DNA from: Labilithrix luteola
GTDB taxonomy: Bacteria > Myxococcota_A > Polyangia > Polyangiales > Polyangiaceae
Length of the DNA stretch: 64,000 nucleotides
Direction of reading: 5' to 3'
Assembly: GCF_001263205.1 (NCBI RefSeq)
Contig: NZ_CP012333.1
Location: 3,100,001 to 3,164,000 of the forward strand
Made by a program: the position numbers and the translations under genes. The notes below the pieces were generated by a model. The model was given only the letters and a program-made list of their open reading frames with translations. It was not told where the DNA came from and made no database searches. Numbering within the stretch: position 1 is the stretch's first letter; the number at the start of each line of letters is the position of its first letter. Shown here one piece after another: positions 26,171-34,660 of the stretch.

Positions 26171-26745
26171 TGTCGGGCGCGCAACGTAGTGGAAGCGACC
26201 CGCCACGCAAGGGTCGGCTCGCCCGAAAACGCGCCTGACACCGCGCGCGACAGAACCTTCCTCGTGGTCGATGACGAGCCCTTACGTCGGAAGAGCAGAC
26301 GCTCGAAGATCGCGGAAGTGCCGATCTCGATCCGTTGTCACTGATCTCCGTATGCGCGAAACGCGGGTGTCTACTTCGACACCAGCCATCACGAGCGAAG
26401 CGTCGCTGGTGCGGGCGTCGTCATTGAAGAGCTCTTCGCGCGCACGCAGCGCGTCGGAAGGTCCGGTCACGCAAGGGTCAGCTCGCGCGAAAAACCGAAG
26501 GCCCTCGCGCTCGACGGTGTGGCGCGACGCACTAAGCTTGAGCGCGATGGCTCCTAACACCGCGAGCAAGGGGACCATCCTCGTGGTCGATGACGACCCG
26601 GCGATGTGCGAGTTCCTCGAGCAAGGCCTCGGGACCTTCGGCTTCTCGGTGGAGGGCCTGACGTCGGAAGCGCAGGCACTCGAACGCATCGAACGCGCCG
26701 ATCTCGATGCTGTCGTCACGGATCTCCGCATGCGCGGAATGGGCG
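26105..26745. repeat. imperfect tandem duplication over a divergent promoter region
   Basis: Unit A (about 26105-26363) and unit B (about 26381-26745) align in order: ACCAGCCATCAC (26105 and 26380), GAAGCGTCG, CATTGAAGAGCTC (26156 and 26422), CACGCAAGGGTC, CCTCGTGGTCGATGACGA, ACGTCGGAAG, GCCGATCTCGAT and GATCTCCGxATGCGCG. The unit spans the 5' end of the facing lipoprotein gene, the intergenic region and the start of the response-regulator gene. A keeps the working lipoprotein start, B the working regulator start. Confidence 0.8.
26257..26363 (+). pseudogene. decayed fragment of the response-regulator receiver
   Basis: Within unit A, CTCGTGGTCGATGACGAG matches the LVVDDD codons of the intact regulator and GATCTCCGTATGCGCG matches its TDLRMR codons, with roughly 100 bp missing between them. 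The remainder cannot encode a receiver domain. In the frame of the intact gene it still reads VVTDLRMRE. Confidence 0.7.
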
Positions 26746-27956
26746 GCCACGAGCTTTGTCGCGCCATCGTCGCCCGGCGCCCGGATCTCCCGGTGCTGGT
26801 GCTGACGGCGTTCGGAACCTACGAAACCGCGGTCGATGCGATTCGGGTGGGCGCCTACGATTTCCTCTCCAAGCCCGTGCAGCTCGACACGCTGGCCATC
26901 GCGCTTACGCGAGCCACCGACCGAAGCGTGCTCCGCCGCGAGGTCCAGCGCCTGCGCCGTTCGCTCGACGAAACTCAAGGCTTTGGGGAGATCCTCGGCG
27001 AGAGCCCCTCGATGCGAAGGGTCTACCGCCTGCTCTCGCGGATCGCCGGCTCGGATTCATCCGTCCTGCTGACCGGCGAGAGCGGCACCGGCAAAGAGCT
27101 CGTCGCACGCGCACTACACACGAACGGATCTCGACCGGAAGGTCCCTTCGTTGCCATCAACTGCGCAGCGATGCCCGAGCCCTTGCTCGAAGCGGAGCTC
27201 TTCGGACACGAGAAAGGCGCCTTTACCGATGCGAAGACCGGCCGCGCGGGGCTGCTCGTGCTCGCCAACGGCGGCACCCTCTTCCTCGACGAGATCGGCG
27301 ACATGCCGATGGGTCTACAGGTGAAGCTGCTCCGCGCGGTGCAGGAGCGGACGGTGCGTCCTGTCGGCGGGCGCCGCGAGGTCCCGTTCGATGCGCGGAT
27401 CATCACGGCCACGAACCGCGACCTCGAAGGCCTCATCGAGCTGGGTCGGTTCCGCGAAGATCTTTACTTCAGGGTCAACGTCATCCAGGTGGAGCTGCCG
27501 CCGCTACGTGCGCGCGGACAAGACGTGCTTCTCCTCGCCCAGGCGTTCCTCCAGAAGATTGCCGGGCGAACCGGTACAGAGGTGACCGGCATCGATCCCG
27601 AAGCAGCTTCGAAGCTCTTGGCATACGCCTGGCCTGGCAACGTGCGTGAGCTGCAGAACTGCATCGAGCGAGCCGTCGCCCTCGCGCATGGCGAGCTCGT
27701 CACCGTCCAAGACCTTCCCGATCGAATCGCGCGAACGCGTCCGGCGCACCAGCTGCCCGCGATGCCCGATGACGAAGCTGGCATCGTCCCGCTCGAGGAG
27801 CTCGAGCGAGGTTACATCCTTCGCGCTCTCGAGCTCGTCGGAGGAAGCCGAGCGCGCGCCGCCAAGCTTCTAGGCCTCGACCGCACCACACTCTGGCGCA
27901 AGTTGGAGCGCTACCGACTGATCGACGAAAAGAACGAGACGAAAACCTGGTCGTGA
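26547..27956 (+). CDS. sigma54-dependent response regulator (NtrC family)
   Basis: A 469-residue activator with three domains. The receiver (about 10-125) has the acidic triad VVDDD and the phospho-acceptor D59 in VVTDLRMRG, with SKPVQ holding the conserved Lys. The AAA+ domain (about 150-380) has Walker A GESGTGKELVARA, the sigma54 contact loop as GAFTDA rather than GAFTGA, and Walker B GGTLFLDEIGDM. A Fis-type HTH closes it (GGSRARAAKLLGLDRTTLWR). It would open sigma54 promoters when phosphorylated, probably by the kinase at 28490-29644. ATG 26547 is the first start that gives a normal receiver; the frame runs upstream through decayed sequence. Confidence 0.93.
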   Translation: MAPNTASKGTILVVDDDPAMCEFLEQGLGTFGFSVEGLTSEAQALERIERADLDAVVTDLRMRGMGGHELCRAIVARRPDLPVLVLTAFGTYETAVDAIRVGAYDFLSKPVQLDTLAIALTRATDRSVLRREVQRLRRSLDETQGFGEILGESPSMRRVYRLLSRIAGSDSSVLLTGESGTGKELVARALHTNGSRPEGPFVAINCAAMPEPLLEAELFGHEKGAFTDAKTGRAGLLVLANGGTLFLDEIGDMPMGLQVKLLRAVQERTVRPVGGRREVPFDARIITATNRDLEGLIELGRFREDLYFRVNVIQVELPPLRARGQDVLLLAQAFLQKIAGRTGTEVTGIDPEAASKLLAYAWPGNVRELQNCIERAVALAHGELVTVQDLPDRIARTRPAHQLPAMPDDEAGIVPLEELERGYILRALELVGGSRARAAKLLGLDRTTLWRKLERYRLIDEKNETKTWS

Positions 27957-27963
27957 CCGACCC

Positions 27964-27999
27964 GGTTGCATGTTGAAACGAAGGTTGCAATCTGCAACC
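27964..27999. promoter_or_regulatory. GGTTGCA half-sites, including one perfect inverted repeat
   Basis: GGTTGCA occurs at 27964-27970 and 27983-27989, and its complement TGCAACC at 27993-27999, so 27983-27999 is a perfect 7-3-7 inverted repeat. It lies between the sigma54 activator gene and the receiver/kinase pair and could be an enhancer-binding site for autoregulation. No clear -24/-12 element was found. Confidence 0.4.
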
Positions 28000-28067
28000 C
28001 ACCTGAAGCACCCATTCTCGAAGACCGCGCGGTTGCTCTGTCGGGAGATGCCGTTCGGCTCGTAGGC

Positions 28068-28493
28068 ATGAGCGATGCAAACGGCCACAGCGTCATGAAC
28101 GAACACCACTCATCCAGGGGGCGCATCCTCGTGGCGGAGGACGACGACGCCATGCGAACTCTGGTGGCCGAGGTCCTCCGAGCCGAGGACTACGACGTCA
28201 TCGAGGCCGCCGACGGTCGCGAGCTCTTCTGGCACGTCGAGCGAGCGCTGGCCGACGGCGGGCTCGATCTCGTCATCTCCGACGTGCGGATGCCCGTCTA
28301 TACCGGCCTCGACGTGGTGGAGGCGTGGACCGGCTTCCGCGGCCCGCGCATTCTTCTCATGACCGCGTTCGCCGATCCGGAACTGCGCCAGCGCGTGACC
28401 GACCTCGGCATCGTCCTCCTCGACAAACCATTCCCGCTCGGCACGTTGCTCGACCTCGTCAACGAGACCGTCACGGAGCGGGGGCATCAATGA
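28068..28493 (+). CDS. receiver-domain-only response regulator
   Basis: A 141-residue protein that is essentially one CheY-like receiver: acidic residues in ILVAEDDDAM, phospho-acceptor D72 in LVISDVRMPV, Thr in LLMTAFAD and Lys in LLDKPFPLG. No output domain is present, so it probably relays phosphate or binds a partner. ATG 28068 has GTAGG upstream; ATG 28095 is a possible shorter start. The stop overlaps the start of the histidine kinase by ATGA, placing both in one transcript, and the sigma54 activator lies just upstream. Confidence 0.88.
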   Translation: MSDANGHSVMNEHHSSRGRILVAEDDDAMRTLVAEVLRAEDYDVIEAADGRELFWHVERALADGGLDLVISDVRMPVYTGLDVVEAWTGFRGPRILLMTAFADPELRQRVTDLGIVLLDKPFPLGTLLDLVNETVTERGHQ

Positions 28494-29644
28494 CGGCGAC
28501 CGCCACCCGAATACCTCCGGCGGCGCCGGACGGGGGCGCGCCGCGCAAGAGCCATCTGCACCCTGCCCTGAACGAACGCACCGCGATTCCGATTGCACTC
28601 GTGCTGACCGCGCTCATGGCTCTGGGCGACTACGCCACGGGTGCCGACGTGACGTTCACGCTGCTCTACCTCGTTCCGATCGGGGTCGCCGCGTGGCTTC
28701 GGGGGCGGGCGTTTTCGTGGAGCATCTGCGTGCTGTGCACGCTGTCGTACTTGGCCACGGCGTACTTCTCCCCTCCGCGGATGCCCCATCCGGGGTTCAT
28801 CGTCTGGAACCTGTTCACCCAAGCAGGCGTTTTCTTCGCCTTCGCCGCCGTGCTCCACGCGCTGCGTTCGAAGGTCGACGACGAGATCCAGCAGCGAGAA
28901 TCGGCGGTCGGGCAGCTCCGCCACGCCGAACGTTTGACCACGGTGGGGAAGCTCGCCTCGGGCATCGCGCACGAGCTCGGGACGCCCCTCAACGTCGTCG
29001 CCGGTCGTGCCGCTCTCATCGCGAGCAAGCGCATCGAGGGTGACGACGCACGCAAATCGGCCGAGGTCATCGTCGCGCAGACCGAACGGATGACCGCCAT
29101 CATCCGTCACCTGCTCGATTTCGCGAGGCGCGGAGGCACGCGCAAGACCGTCGTCGATCTCAATCGGCTCGTGCACGAAACCACGTCGATGATCGAGCCG
29201 CTGGCGACGAAGCATTCGGCACGCTTGCAGATCGAGGCGAGTACGACGGTCGTCGCCAGCGTGAACGCCAGCGAGATGCAGCAGGTCCTCACGAACCTCC
29301 TCGTCAACGCATTCCACGCCATGCCGAGAGGCGGCACGGTGCACGTCGAGGTCGGCAAGGCAAACGTCAAATCTCCCCCCAAGCATGCGAAGCGAGCGCC
29401 CTCGTACGCCGTACTTCGCGTTCGCGACGAAGGTACGGGCATCGCGCCCGACCACCTTCCTCACATCTTCGATCCGTTCTTCACGACCAAAGACGTGGGC
29501 ACCGGAACCGGCCTCGGCCTGTCGGTGACGTTCGGCATCATTCGCGATCACGGCGGATGGATCGACGTGACGACGAAGCTCGACCAGGGAACCGAGTTCG
29601 CGATCTACCTGCCGCAGCTCCCCGACGACAACCTCGATCGCTGA
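28490..29644 (+). CDS. sensor histidine kinase
   Basis: A 384-residue inner-membrane kinase. Three to four membrane segments occupy about 30-125 with little periplasmic sequence, so it may sense the membrane or an internal signal. The dimerisation/phospho-acceptor box has H161 in ASGIAHELGTPLNVV; the catalytic domain shows N box NLLVNAFHAM, G1 DEGTGIA, F box FDPFFTTK and G2 GTGTGLGLS. Its order suggests it phosphorylates the receiver protein at 28068-28493, the sigma54 activator at 26547-27956, or both. Confidence 0.92.
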   Translation: MTATATRIPPAAPDGGAPRKSHLHPALNERTAIPIALVLTALMALGDYATGADVTFTLLYLVPIGVAAWLRGRAFSWSICVLCTLSYLATAYFSPPRMPHPGFIVWNLFTQAGVFFAFAAVLHALRSKVDDEIQQRESAVGQLRHAERLTTVGKLASGIAHELGTPLNVVAGRAALIASKRIEGDDARKSAEVIVAQTERMTAIIRHLLDFARRGGTRKTVVDLNRLVHETTSMIEPLATKHSARLQIEASTTVVASVNASEMQQVLTNLLVNAFHAMPRGGTVHVEVGKANVKSPPKHAKRAPSYAVLRVRDEGTGIAPDHLPHIFDPFFTTKDVGTGTGLGLSVTFGIIRDHGGWIDVTTKLDQGTEFAIYLPQLPDDNLDR

Positions 29645-29716
29645 AGCCGCGACGGCTCCGTCGTGCCGCGTCGCATATCCGATCGAGACGCTCGGGACTG
29701 GTCGAGCGAAGCACCG

Positions 29717-31042
29717 CTAGGCGAGCCCGTGGTGGGTGCGGAACATGTTCTTGGGGTCGTACGTGTTCTTGATCGCAGCGAGCCGCTTGACGTCGTCGGG
29801 CAGGTACCCGCTCGCGAGCTCGGCCGCGGTGATATCGGGGCCGGAGAGGAAGTTGACGCACACGCCGCCTGTCGACCAAGGCTCCATCGTGGCGAACAGT
29901 TCGTCGTATTTGGCGCGCAGCGCCGGCAGTTCGGCTGGCTCGGCGGCGGTGCCGACGTACAGCACGAACTCCCCGTCACGTCGGCCGAGAGCGCTCGGCT
30001 CGGCTGCTGGTCGACTGAGCGCGCCGCCGGTGTGACGGAGCTCGAGGAGGAAGGGCGCGCCCGCGTCCGGACCGGCGTGACGGAGGAGGGCACTGACCGC
30101 ATCGGTGTCGAGGGTGTGCAGCATCTTGTTGCGTGCGTGGAAGGCGACCGGATGCGTCGGCTCGGCGTGGATCGTGCCGACCGCCGAGTACGGCATCTCC
30201 GCCACCGTATCGGAGATCGGGCCGAGCGCACGGAACGGTGCGACGAGCCGCTCGCCGTCGGCGACGGAGCCGGTGAAGACGAATCGGACATGCATCACGT
30301 ATTGCCCGCGGAGTGCCTGAGGGAGCACCGGAAGGTCCGGCATCCGGATAAGGAGTGCTGAGGAGGCCATCTCGTCGGGGACCGTGCGGGTCCATTCCGC
30401 CCAGAGGGTCAGCGCCTCGCTGGCGCTGTCGGCGGAGAAGTGCATGCCGCCGCCATAGAGCCGGGCGATCGGATGCAGGTCGAGCTCGATCGCGGTGACG
30501 ACACCGAGCGTGCCCTTCCCACCGCCGCGCAGCGCCCAGAAGAGGTCGCGCTCGGTGGTGGGGGTAGCGCGGCGGAGCACGCCATCCGCGGTCACGATCT
30601 CGATCGCGCGGACGTGGTCCACTGCCCAGCCGAGGCTGCGACCGAGAAGGCCGAGGCCGCCGCCGAGGTGGTACGAGACGACCCCAACCTCCGGCGAGGA
30701 GCCGGAGAGCGGCGCGAGGCCGTGCACCGCCGCGGCCTGAACCAGCTCACCACCTCGCACACCGGCCTCGACGCGCGCCCAGCGGCCGGCGGGATCGATC
30801 GTGATGCCCTTCATCCGCGATGTATTGATCAGCAGCTGGCCGTCAGCGGATCGGGACGGACCGTGGCCGGTCGCGAGGACGGCGACACCGAGCCCGAGGC
30901 GACGGGCTGCGCGGACGGCCGCGACGACATCGTCCGCGTTCTCCGCGACTGCGATGGACGCGGGTCGGTGCTCGACGGCCAGGTTGTAGCCGCGACGCTC
31001 TGCGTCGTATCCGAAATCGATGTCGGTGAGGTAATGAATCAT
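29717..31042 (-). CDS. FAD-linked oxidase with berberine-bridge-enzyme C-terminus
   Basis: A 441-residue flavoenzyme of the PCMH/VAO type. The N-terminal FAD-binding domain has VAVLATGHGPSRSADG, where the His is the likely covalent FAD attachment, and VSYHLGGGLGLLGRSLGWAVD. The Cys used for a second covalent link in bicovalent members is absent at the expected place (SYHLGGG). The C-terminal BBE motif is clear: YLPDDVKRLAAIKNTYDPKN. These enzymes oxidise alcohols, sugars or alkaloid-like substrates with O2; the substrate is unknown. Start ATG 31042 matches the conserved N-terminus. It is transcribed away from a LysR regulator 70 bp off, the usual arrangement for a regulator and its target. 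Confidence 0.88.
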   Translation of the reverse strand: MIHYLTDIDFGYDAERRGYNLAVEHRPASIAVAENADDVVAAVRAARRLGLGVAVLATGHGPSRSADGQLLINTSRMKGITIDPAGRWARVEAGVRGGELVQAAAVHGLAPLSGSSPEVGVVSYHLGGGLGLLGRSLGWAVDHVRAIEIVTADGVLRRATPTTERDLFWALRGGGKGTLGVVTAIELDLHPIARLYGGGMHFSADSASEALTLWAEWTRTVPDEMASSALLIRMPDLPVLPQALRGQYVMHVRFVFTGSVADGERLVAPFRALGPISDTVAEMPYSAVGTIHAEPTHPVAFHARNKMLHTLDTDAVSALLRHAGPDAGAPFLLELRHTGGALSRPAAEPSALGRRDGEFVLYVGTAAEPAELPALRAKYDELFATMEPWSTGGVCVNFLSGPDITAAELASGYLPDDVKRLAAIKNTYDPKNMFRTHHGLA

Positions 31043-31055
31043 GTGTCCATGTTTG

Positions 31056-31070
31056 CCGCAAAATATGCGG
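31056..31070. promoter_or_regulatory. palindrome between oxidase and LysR genes
   Basis: CCGCA-AAATA-TGCGG is a perfect 5-5-5 inverted repeat in the 70-bp divergent intergenic region. LysR proteins bind short interrupted palindromes in just this position, so it is a candidate operator. Confidence 0.45.
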
Positions 31071-31112
31071 TGACCAAGGACAGATGACGCATCGATTGTT
31101 AACATACAGGTT

Positions 31113-31964
31113 ATGGAACGGCGTGAGATCGAGATCTTCCTCACCCTCGCGGAGGAGCTTCACTTCGGGCGGACGGGCGACCGTCTGCGCATTTCGCCCT
31201 CGCGCGTCAGCCAGACGATCGCGAACCTCGAGCACCGCTTTGGCGTCACCCTGTTCGACCGCACGAGCCGCCGCGTCGAGCTCTCACCCGTCGGCGCGGC
31301 GCTCTACGCCGACGTGCGCGCCGGGCACGATCGCATCGAACGGGGGATCGCCGCGGCGATCGCCACGGGACGAGGGGTCGTTGGAACACTGACCGTCGGC
31401 CTGGAGGCTCCCGCTGTGGCGGAGCTCGCCAAGCCGGTGTTCGATCGCTTCCGGGCGAGCAATCGCGGTGTCACGCTTGTCTTCCGCGAGACGGGGTTCG
31501 CCGATCCGCTCGATCTCCTTCGCACCGGGGAGGTCGACGTGGCCATCACGAACGGGCCCGTGGACGAGGACGGCTTCCAGGAGGGACCGGCGGTCTACAC
31601 CGAACCCGTGGTGCTGGCGGTGGGGCGCGAGCATCCCCTCGCCCGTCGTGAGACGGTCGCCGTCGCCGACCTCGCCGGCGAGATCGTCTTCCGGGCGGGG
31701 CGCAGGGCGCCGCCCTACAGGCCAGACCCCGATCGGACGGCATCGACCTTCCTGGAGCTGCTCACCCTGATCGCGGCAGGCGAGGGGGTGGTTCCGCTCG
31801 CGGCGCACGCGGGCTACTACTTCGCACGGCCCAGCCTCGCCATGGTGCCCTTCGAGAAAGGGTCTCCACCCGTGCGATGGGTGCTGTGCTGGCGGAGAGG
31901 CCACGCCACCGCGCGCGTGACCGCACTCGCCGCTGCCGCCTACGCCGGCGCGCCGCTCGCGTGA
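31113..31964 (+). CDS. LysR-family transcriptional regulator
   Basis: A 283-residue regulator. The N-terminal winged HTH is typical (EIEIFLTLAEELHFGRTGDR, ISPSRVSQTIANLEHRFGVT, LFDRTSRRVELSPVG), followed by a periplasmic-binding-protein-like effector domain (GTLTVGLEAPAVAEL, DLLRTGEVDVAITNG). The effector is unknown. Its position back-to-back with the FAD oxidase suggests it controls that gene and itself. The C-terminus is short, with only about 280 residues in total against the usual 290-310. Confidence 0.92.
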   Translation: MERREIEIFLTLAEELHFGRTGDRLRISPSRVSQTIANLEHRFGVTLFDRTSRRVELSPVGAALYADVRAGHDRIERGIAAAIATGRGVVGTLTVGLEAPAVAELAKPVFDRFRASNRGVTLVFRETGFADPLDLLRTGEVDVAITNGPVDEDGFQEGPAVYTEPVVLAVGREHPLARRETVAVADLAGEIVFRAGRRAPPYRPDPDRTASTFLELLTLIAAGEGVVPLAAHAGYYFARPSLAMVPFEKGSPPVRWVLCWRRGHATARVTALAAAAYAGAPLA

Positions 31965-31977
31965 GCGACTTACCTTC

Positions 31978-32271
31978 TTACCGGCGGCGGCGCTTGGCGG
32001 CGTTGTGATCGGGAACGAGGAGACCGCCCTCGGTGCGCGCGCGGACCGCGAAGCGAAGCTTGCCCTCCGCGTCTTTGCCAGGCACGGGCCTCACGAATTT
32101 GTGGGGCGGAGCCGCGAGGACTGCACCGAGCTTGCCGGCGACCTCGTCCAGCGCGACCGCAAGGGCCTCGTCGATGACGCGGTTCTGTTCTTTGGCCACC
32201 ATGCCCGGGGGGATCGCGAGGGCGATTTCTCCGGAAATTTCGTCACCGGCGATGGAAAGTTGAGCGCTCAT
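31978..32271 (-). CDS. small protein of unknown function
   Basis: A 97-residue protein, mixed alpha/beta by eye, with a basic tail (AAKRRRR) and a hydrophobic patch (EIALAIPPGMV). No motif recognised. It begins 56 bp after the ThiD stop on the same strand and may share its transcript. The codon pattern follows that of neighbouring genes and the ATG start is clean, so I accept it as a gene, with some doubt. Confidence 0.55.
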   Translation of the reverse strand: MSAQLSIAGDEISGEIALAIPPGMVAKEQNRVIDEALAVALDEVAGKLGAVLAAPPHKFVRPVPGKDAEGKLRFAVRARTEGGLLVPDHNAAKRRRR

Positions 32272-32327
32272 CGGCGGCGCGAGTCTACCGCGCTTCGCCG
32301 ACTGACTCCCGCGCGAGTTGCGCGAGC

Positions 32328-33260
32328 TCAGGCGAAAAGAACCCGAAGATGGCCGCCCACGTCGGCCGCGCGTGCGAGCGCGGCATGGTGGATGGTCTTC
32401 GCCCAGCGAACCGCCGATTCGAGCGTCCGCTCGGGTTGGGCCGCGTAGTCGTCAGCGCTGCTCGCGAGCTTGCCAGCGATCAGCGACGCCAGAGCACAGC
32501 CGCCACCGTGCGTGGCCGGAATGTCGAGGCGGGGCGCTTTCAGCTCGATCACGTGGACCGCCGTAGCCCGTGGACGGGCCCGTTCCTTCTTGGTGGGTGC
32601 AGGCTCGGTGCTGGCGACGGCGAGCAAGTCGATCGCGTGCGGGCCGGTCAGGTGGCCGCCCTTGAGGAGGACCGCGCGCGCACCGAGCTTGAGAAGCACC
32701 AGGGCGGCATCGTGCGCCTCGTCGAGACGAGTCACGCGCCGTTCGCTGAGGACCTCGGCCTCTGGCGCGTTGACGGTGACGAGAGCCGCACGAGGCAAGA
32801 CGCGGTCGCGAAGCGCTTCGACCGCGCGATCGTCGAGCAAACGTGAGCGCCCGCGCGTGGGCTTCATCACCGTGTCGATGACGGCGGGCATCTTTCGGTG
32901 CGTCGCAAGCAGCTCGCCCACGGCGCGCGTGTTCTCGACGCTGCCGAGGGCACCGACCTTGATGGCGCGAACGTGCTGGTGGCGAAGCACTTCGGCGCAG
33001 GCTGCGACGAGCTCTTTCTTGGAGGTCGAGGTCGCCGAGCGCATGCCCGAGGTCGACTGGACGGTCAGGACGGAGATCGCCGCGCACCCGAACGCACCGG
33101 CACGCGCAATCGCGCGAGCATCGGCAAGCACCCCCGCACCTCCGCCCGGATCAAGTCCGCCGATCGCAAGGACACACGGCACGACGTCGCGCTTCAGGCG
33201 CGGCCCAGAGTCCAGGCGGTTCGTCTGGGGCGAGCGTGTGGCGACCTTCGGCACGGCCAT
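32328..33260 (-). CDS. thiD: hydroxymethylpyrimidine (phosphate) kinase
   Basis: A 310-residue ribokinase-fold enzyme of thiamine synthesis, phosphorylating HMP and HMP-phosphate to HMP-pyrophosphate. The signature near the N-terminus reads IGGLDPGGGAGVLADARA; VIDTVMKPTRGR and LVTVNAPEAEVL are the middle blocks, and GGGCALASLIAG replaces the usual GTGC motif but keeps the Cys. Two features are off-type: the third Gly replacing Thr in GTGC, and an Arg/Pro-rich insertion (TEPAPTKKERARPRATAVH). No other thi gene is in the window. Standalone ThiD-like proteins can also be salvage kinases. Confidence 0.87.
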   Translation of the reverse strand: MAVPKVATRSPQTNRLDSGPRLKRDVVPCVLAIGGLDPGGGAGVLADARAIARAGAFGCAAISVLTVQSTSGMRSATSTSKKELVAACAEVLRHQHVRAIKVGALGSVENTRAVGELLATHRKMPAVIDTVMKPTRGRSRLLDDRAVEALRDRVLPRAALVTVNAPEAEVLSERRVTRLDEAHDAALVLLKLGARAVLLKGGHLTGPHAIDLLAVASTEPAPTKKERARPRATAVHVIELKAPRLDIPATHGGGCALASLIAGKLASSADDYAAQPERTLESAVRWAKTIHHAALARAADVGGHLRVLFA

Positions 33261-33349
33261 CGAGTAGCACGCGAATTGGTGGCCGCGAGGCGCATTGCGC
33301 CAACTTCTCGCGGGGAAGCACTTGCCTCCCCCCGGTTTACCAAGCGACT

Positions 33350-34072
33350 ATGGCGGCAATGCGACCGATGCGGCTCGCCGCCCCTGCGCTAGTCTTCGCC
33401 GCATTCTTCGCGTGCCTTGCGTTCCTCGCATTTCCCGCGACGGCGCACGCCCAGTCCTCCCAAGCCACGTCCGGATGCGTCGACGAGGAGCTCAAGGAGG
33501 AGCTTGTCGGAGGGCGTCACTACCGCGGCGTTCAGCCGCGCCTGTTCACGAAGGCGTTTCGTCACGAGCTGTCCGGCATGGGCGGCTACTACGCAGCCGA
33601 CCTCTATTCGTCGAACTGGCTCGCTGGCGGCGCCTACACGTTCCACTTCAGCGAAGACCTCGGCCTCGAAGCAAGCGTGCAGTTTACACGCTTCCGAACT
33701 GCGGTCACGGACACGTACGAGCGCCGCTACCCGCAGGTGCAGGTCGAGGAGCGCACCAACAAGCCGGGCCGTTTGTACTTCGGGCACCTGGTCTGGAGCT
33801 TCGCCTACGGCAAGCTCCGCTGGATGGGTGGCGGCATCAGTCGCTTCGACTTCAACGCCGCGCTTGGCGCCGGCATCACCGACGACACCACCGCGCAGGG
33901 CCTGACGGGCAGCTTTGGCTTCGGCACGAAGTGGTACTTCGGAAAGTGGTTCGCGCTCCGTCTCGACGTGCGCGATCACATCCTCAAAGAGTCCCTCATC
34001 GGCGAAGACCACCTCGTCAACGACATCCTCGTGACGGGCGGCTTCAGCATCTTCATCCCGTTCGGCGGCTGA
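33350..34072 (+). CDS. outer-membrane beta-barrel domain protein (myxobacterial type)
   Basis: A 240-residue exported protein with a Sec signal ending near AHAQS. After CVDEELKEEL come alternating aromatic strands (GGYYAADLYSSNWLAGGAYT, FHFSEDLGLEASVQFTRF, GLTGSFGFGTKWYFGKWFAL) and the end ILVTGGFSIFIPFGG, all typical of an eight-stranded outer-membrane barrel. This architecture is frequent in myxobacteria as OMP_myx-type proteins, sometimes next to gliding genes. Start ATG 33350 is preferred because two following in-frame ATGs (33359 and 33368) would shorten the n-region. Confidence 0.8.
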   Translation: MAAMRPMRLAAPALVFAAFFACLAFLAFPATAHAQSSQATSGCVDEELKEELVGGRHYRGVQPRLFTKAFRHELSGMGGYYAADLYSSNWLAGGAYTFHFSEDLGLEASVQFTRFRTAVTDTYERRYPQVQVEERTNKPGRLYFGHLVWSFAYGKLRWMGGGISRFDFNAALGAGITDDTTAQGLTGSFGFGTKWYFGKWFALRLDVRDHILKESLIGEDHLVNDILVTGGFSIFIPFGG

Positions 34073-34086
34073 GCGAGCTCACGCTC

Positions 34087-34599
34087 TCAGCCCGCGAACG
34101 CCGTTCGACGGCGCGTTCCACGGCGTGGCGCGGGCGAGGTCGTGGCCTTGGCCCACGGCCGTGAGATCTCCGCGAAGGTCCTCGCCACCTCGCGCATCCG
34201 CACACGCGGAAGCAACCGCCGTTCGCTCACCGCCTGGCGCGCCAGATCGTGCAGCGAGACGAGCCCCACGAGCCGCCCTCCACCGTCGGTGACGGGCAGC
34301 CGCCGTACCCGCGCGTGTCGCATGAGCTCCTGCGCCTCGCGCACGTCGTCCTGCGGGCCGACACGCACCGGTCGCTGCGCCATCGCCTGCGAGGCCATGA
34401 GCTCGTGCAAAGGGCGGCCGTTGTGGAGCGCGGCCATGCAGATGTCCCGGTCCGTGACGATGCCGAGCAGCCGGCGATCCTCATCGACGACCGGTATGCA
34501 GCCGCAGTCCTGATCCCACATCAACTGCGCCGCCCGCGCGAGACTCTCGTGGGGCAGGCAGTAGCTCACCTCGCGCGTCATCAACTCGTGCACCCTCAT
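34087..34599 (-). CDS. CBS-domain-pair protein
   Basis: A 170-residue soluble protein made of two CBS domains (about 1-60 and 70-130): MRVHELMTREVSYCLPHESL, IPVVDEDRRLLGIVTDRDIC, then RPVRVGPQDDVREAQELM and LPVTDGGGRLVGLVSLHDLA. CBS pairs bind adenosine nucleotides and tune partner proteins. An Arg/Pro-rich tail (about 150-170) is unstructured. No partner is encoded next to it; it converges with the outer-membrane barrel gene. Confidence 0.88.
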   Translation of the reverse strand: MRVHELMTREVSYCLPHESLARAAQLMWDQDCGCIPVVDEDRRLLGIVTDRDICMAALHNGRPLHELMASQAMAQRPVRVGPQDDVREAQELMRHARVRRLPVTDGGGRLVGLVSLHDLARQAVSERRLLPRVRMREVARTFAEISRPWAKATTSPAPRRGTRRRTAFAG

Positions 34600-34660
34600 C
34601 GCGAGTCCTCCGCTGGGCGATGGATGTCCGTACGAACCGAGGGCTCGTCAATGTGGCATC

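Noticed and set aside
26271..26546. Upstream extension of the sigma54 activator's open frame.
   Set aside because: This sequence is the decayed duplicate; the receiver domain starts normally at ATG 26547.
34067..34092. GGCTGAG/CTCAGCC inverted repeat over two convergent stop codons.
   Set aside because: A 7-bp stem with a 12-nt loop that mostly overlaps coding sequence; too weak to list as a terminator.
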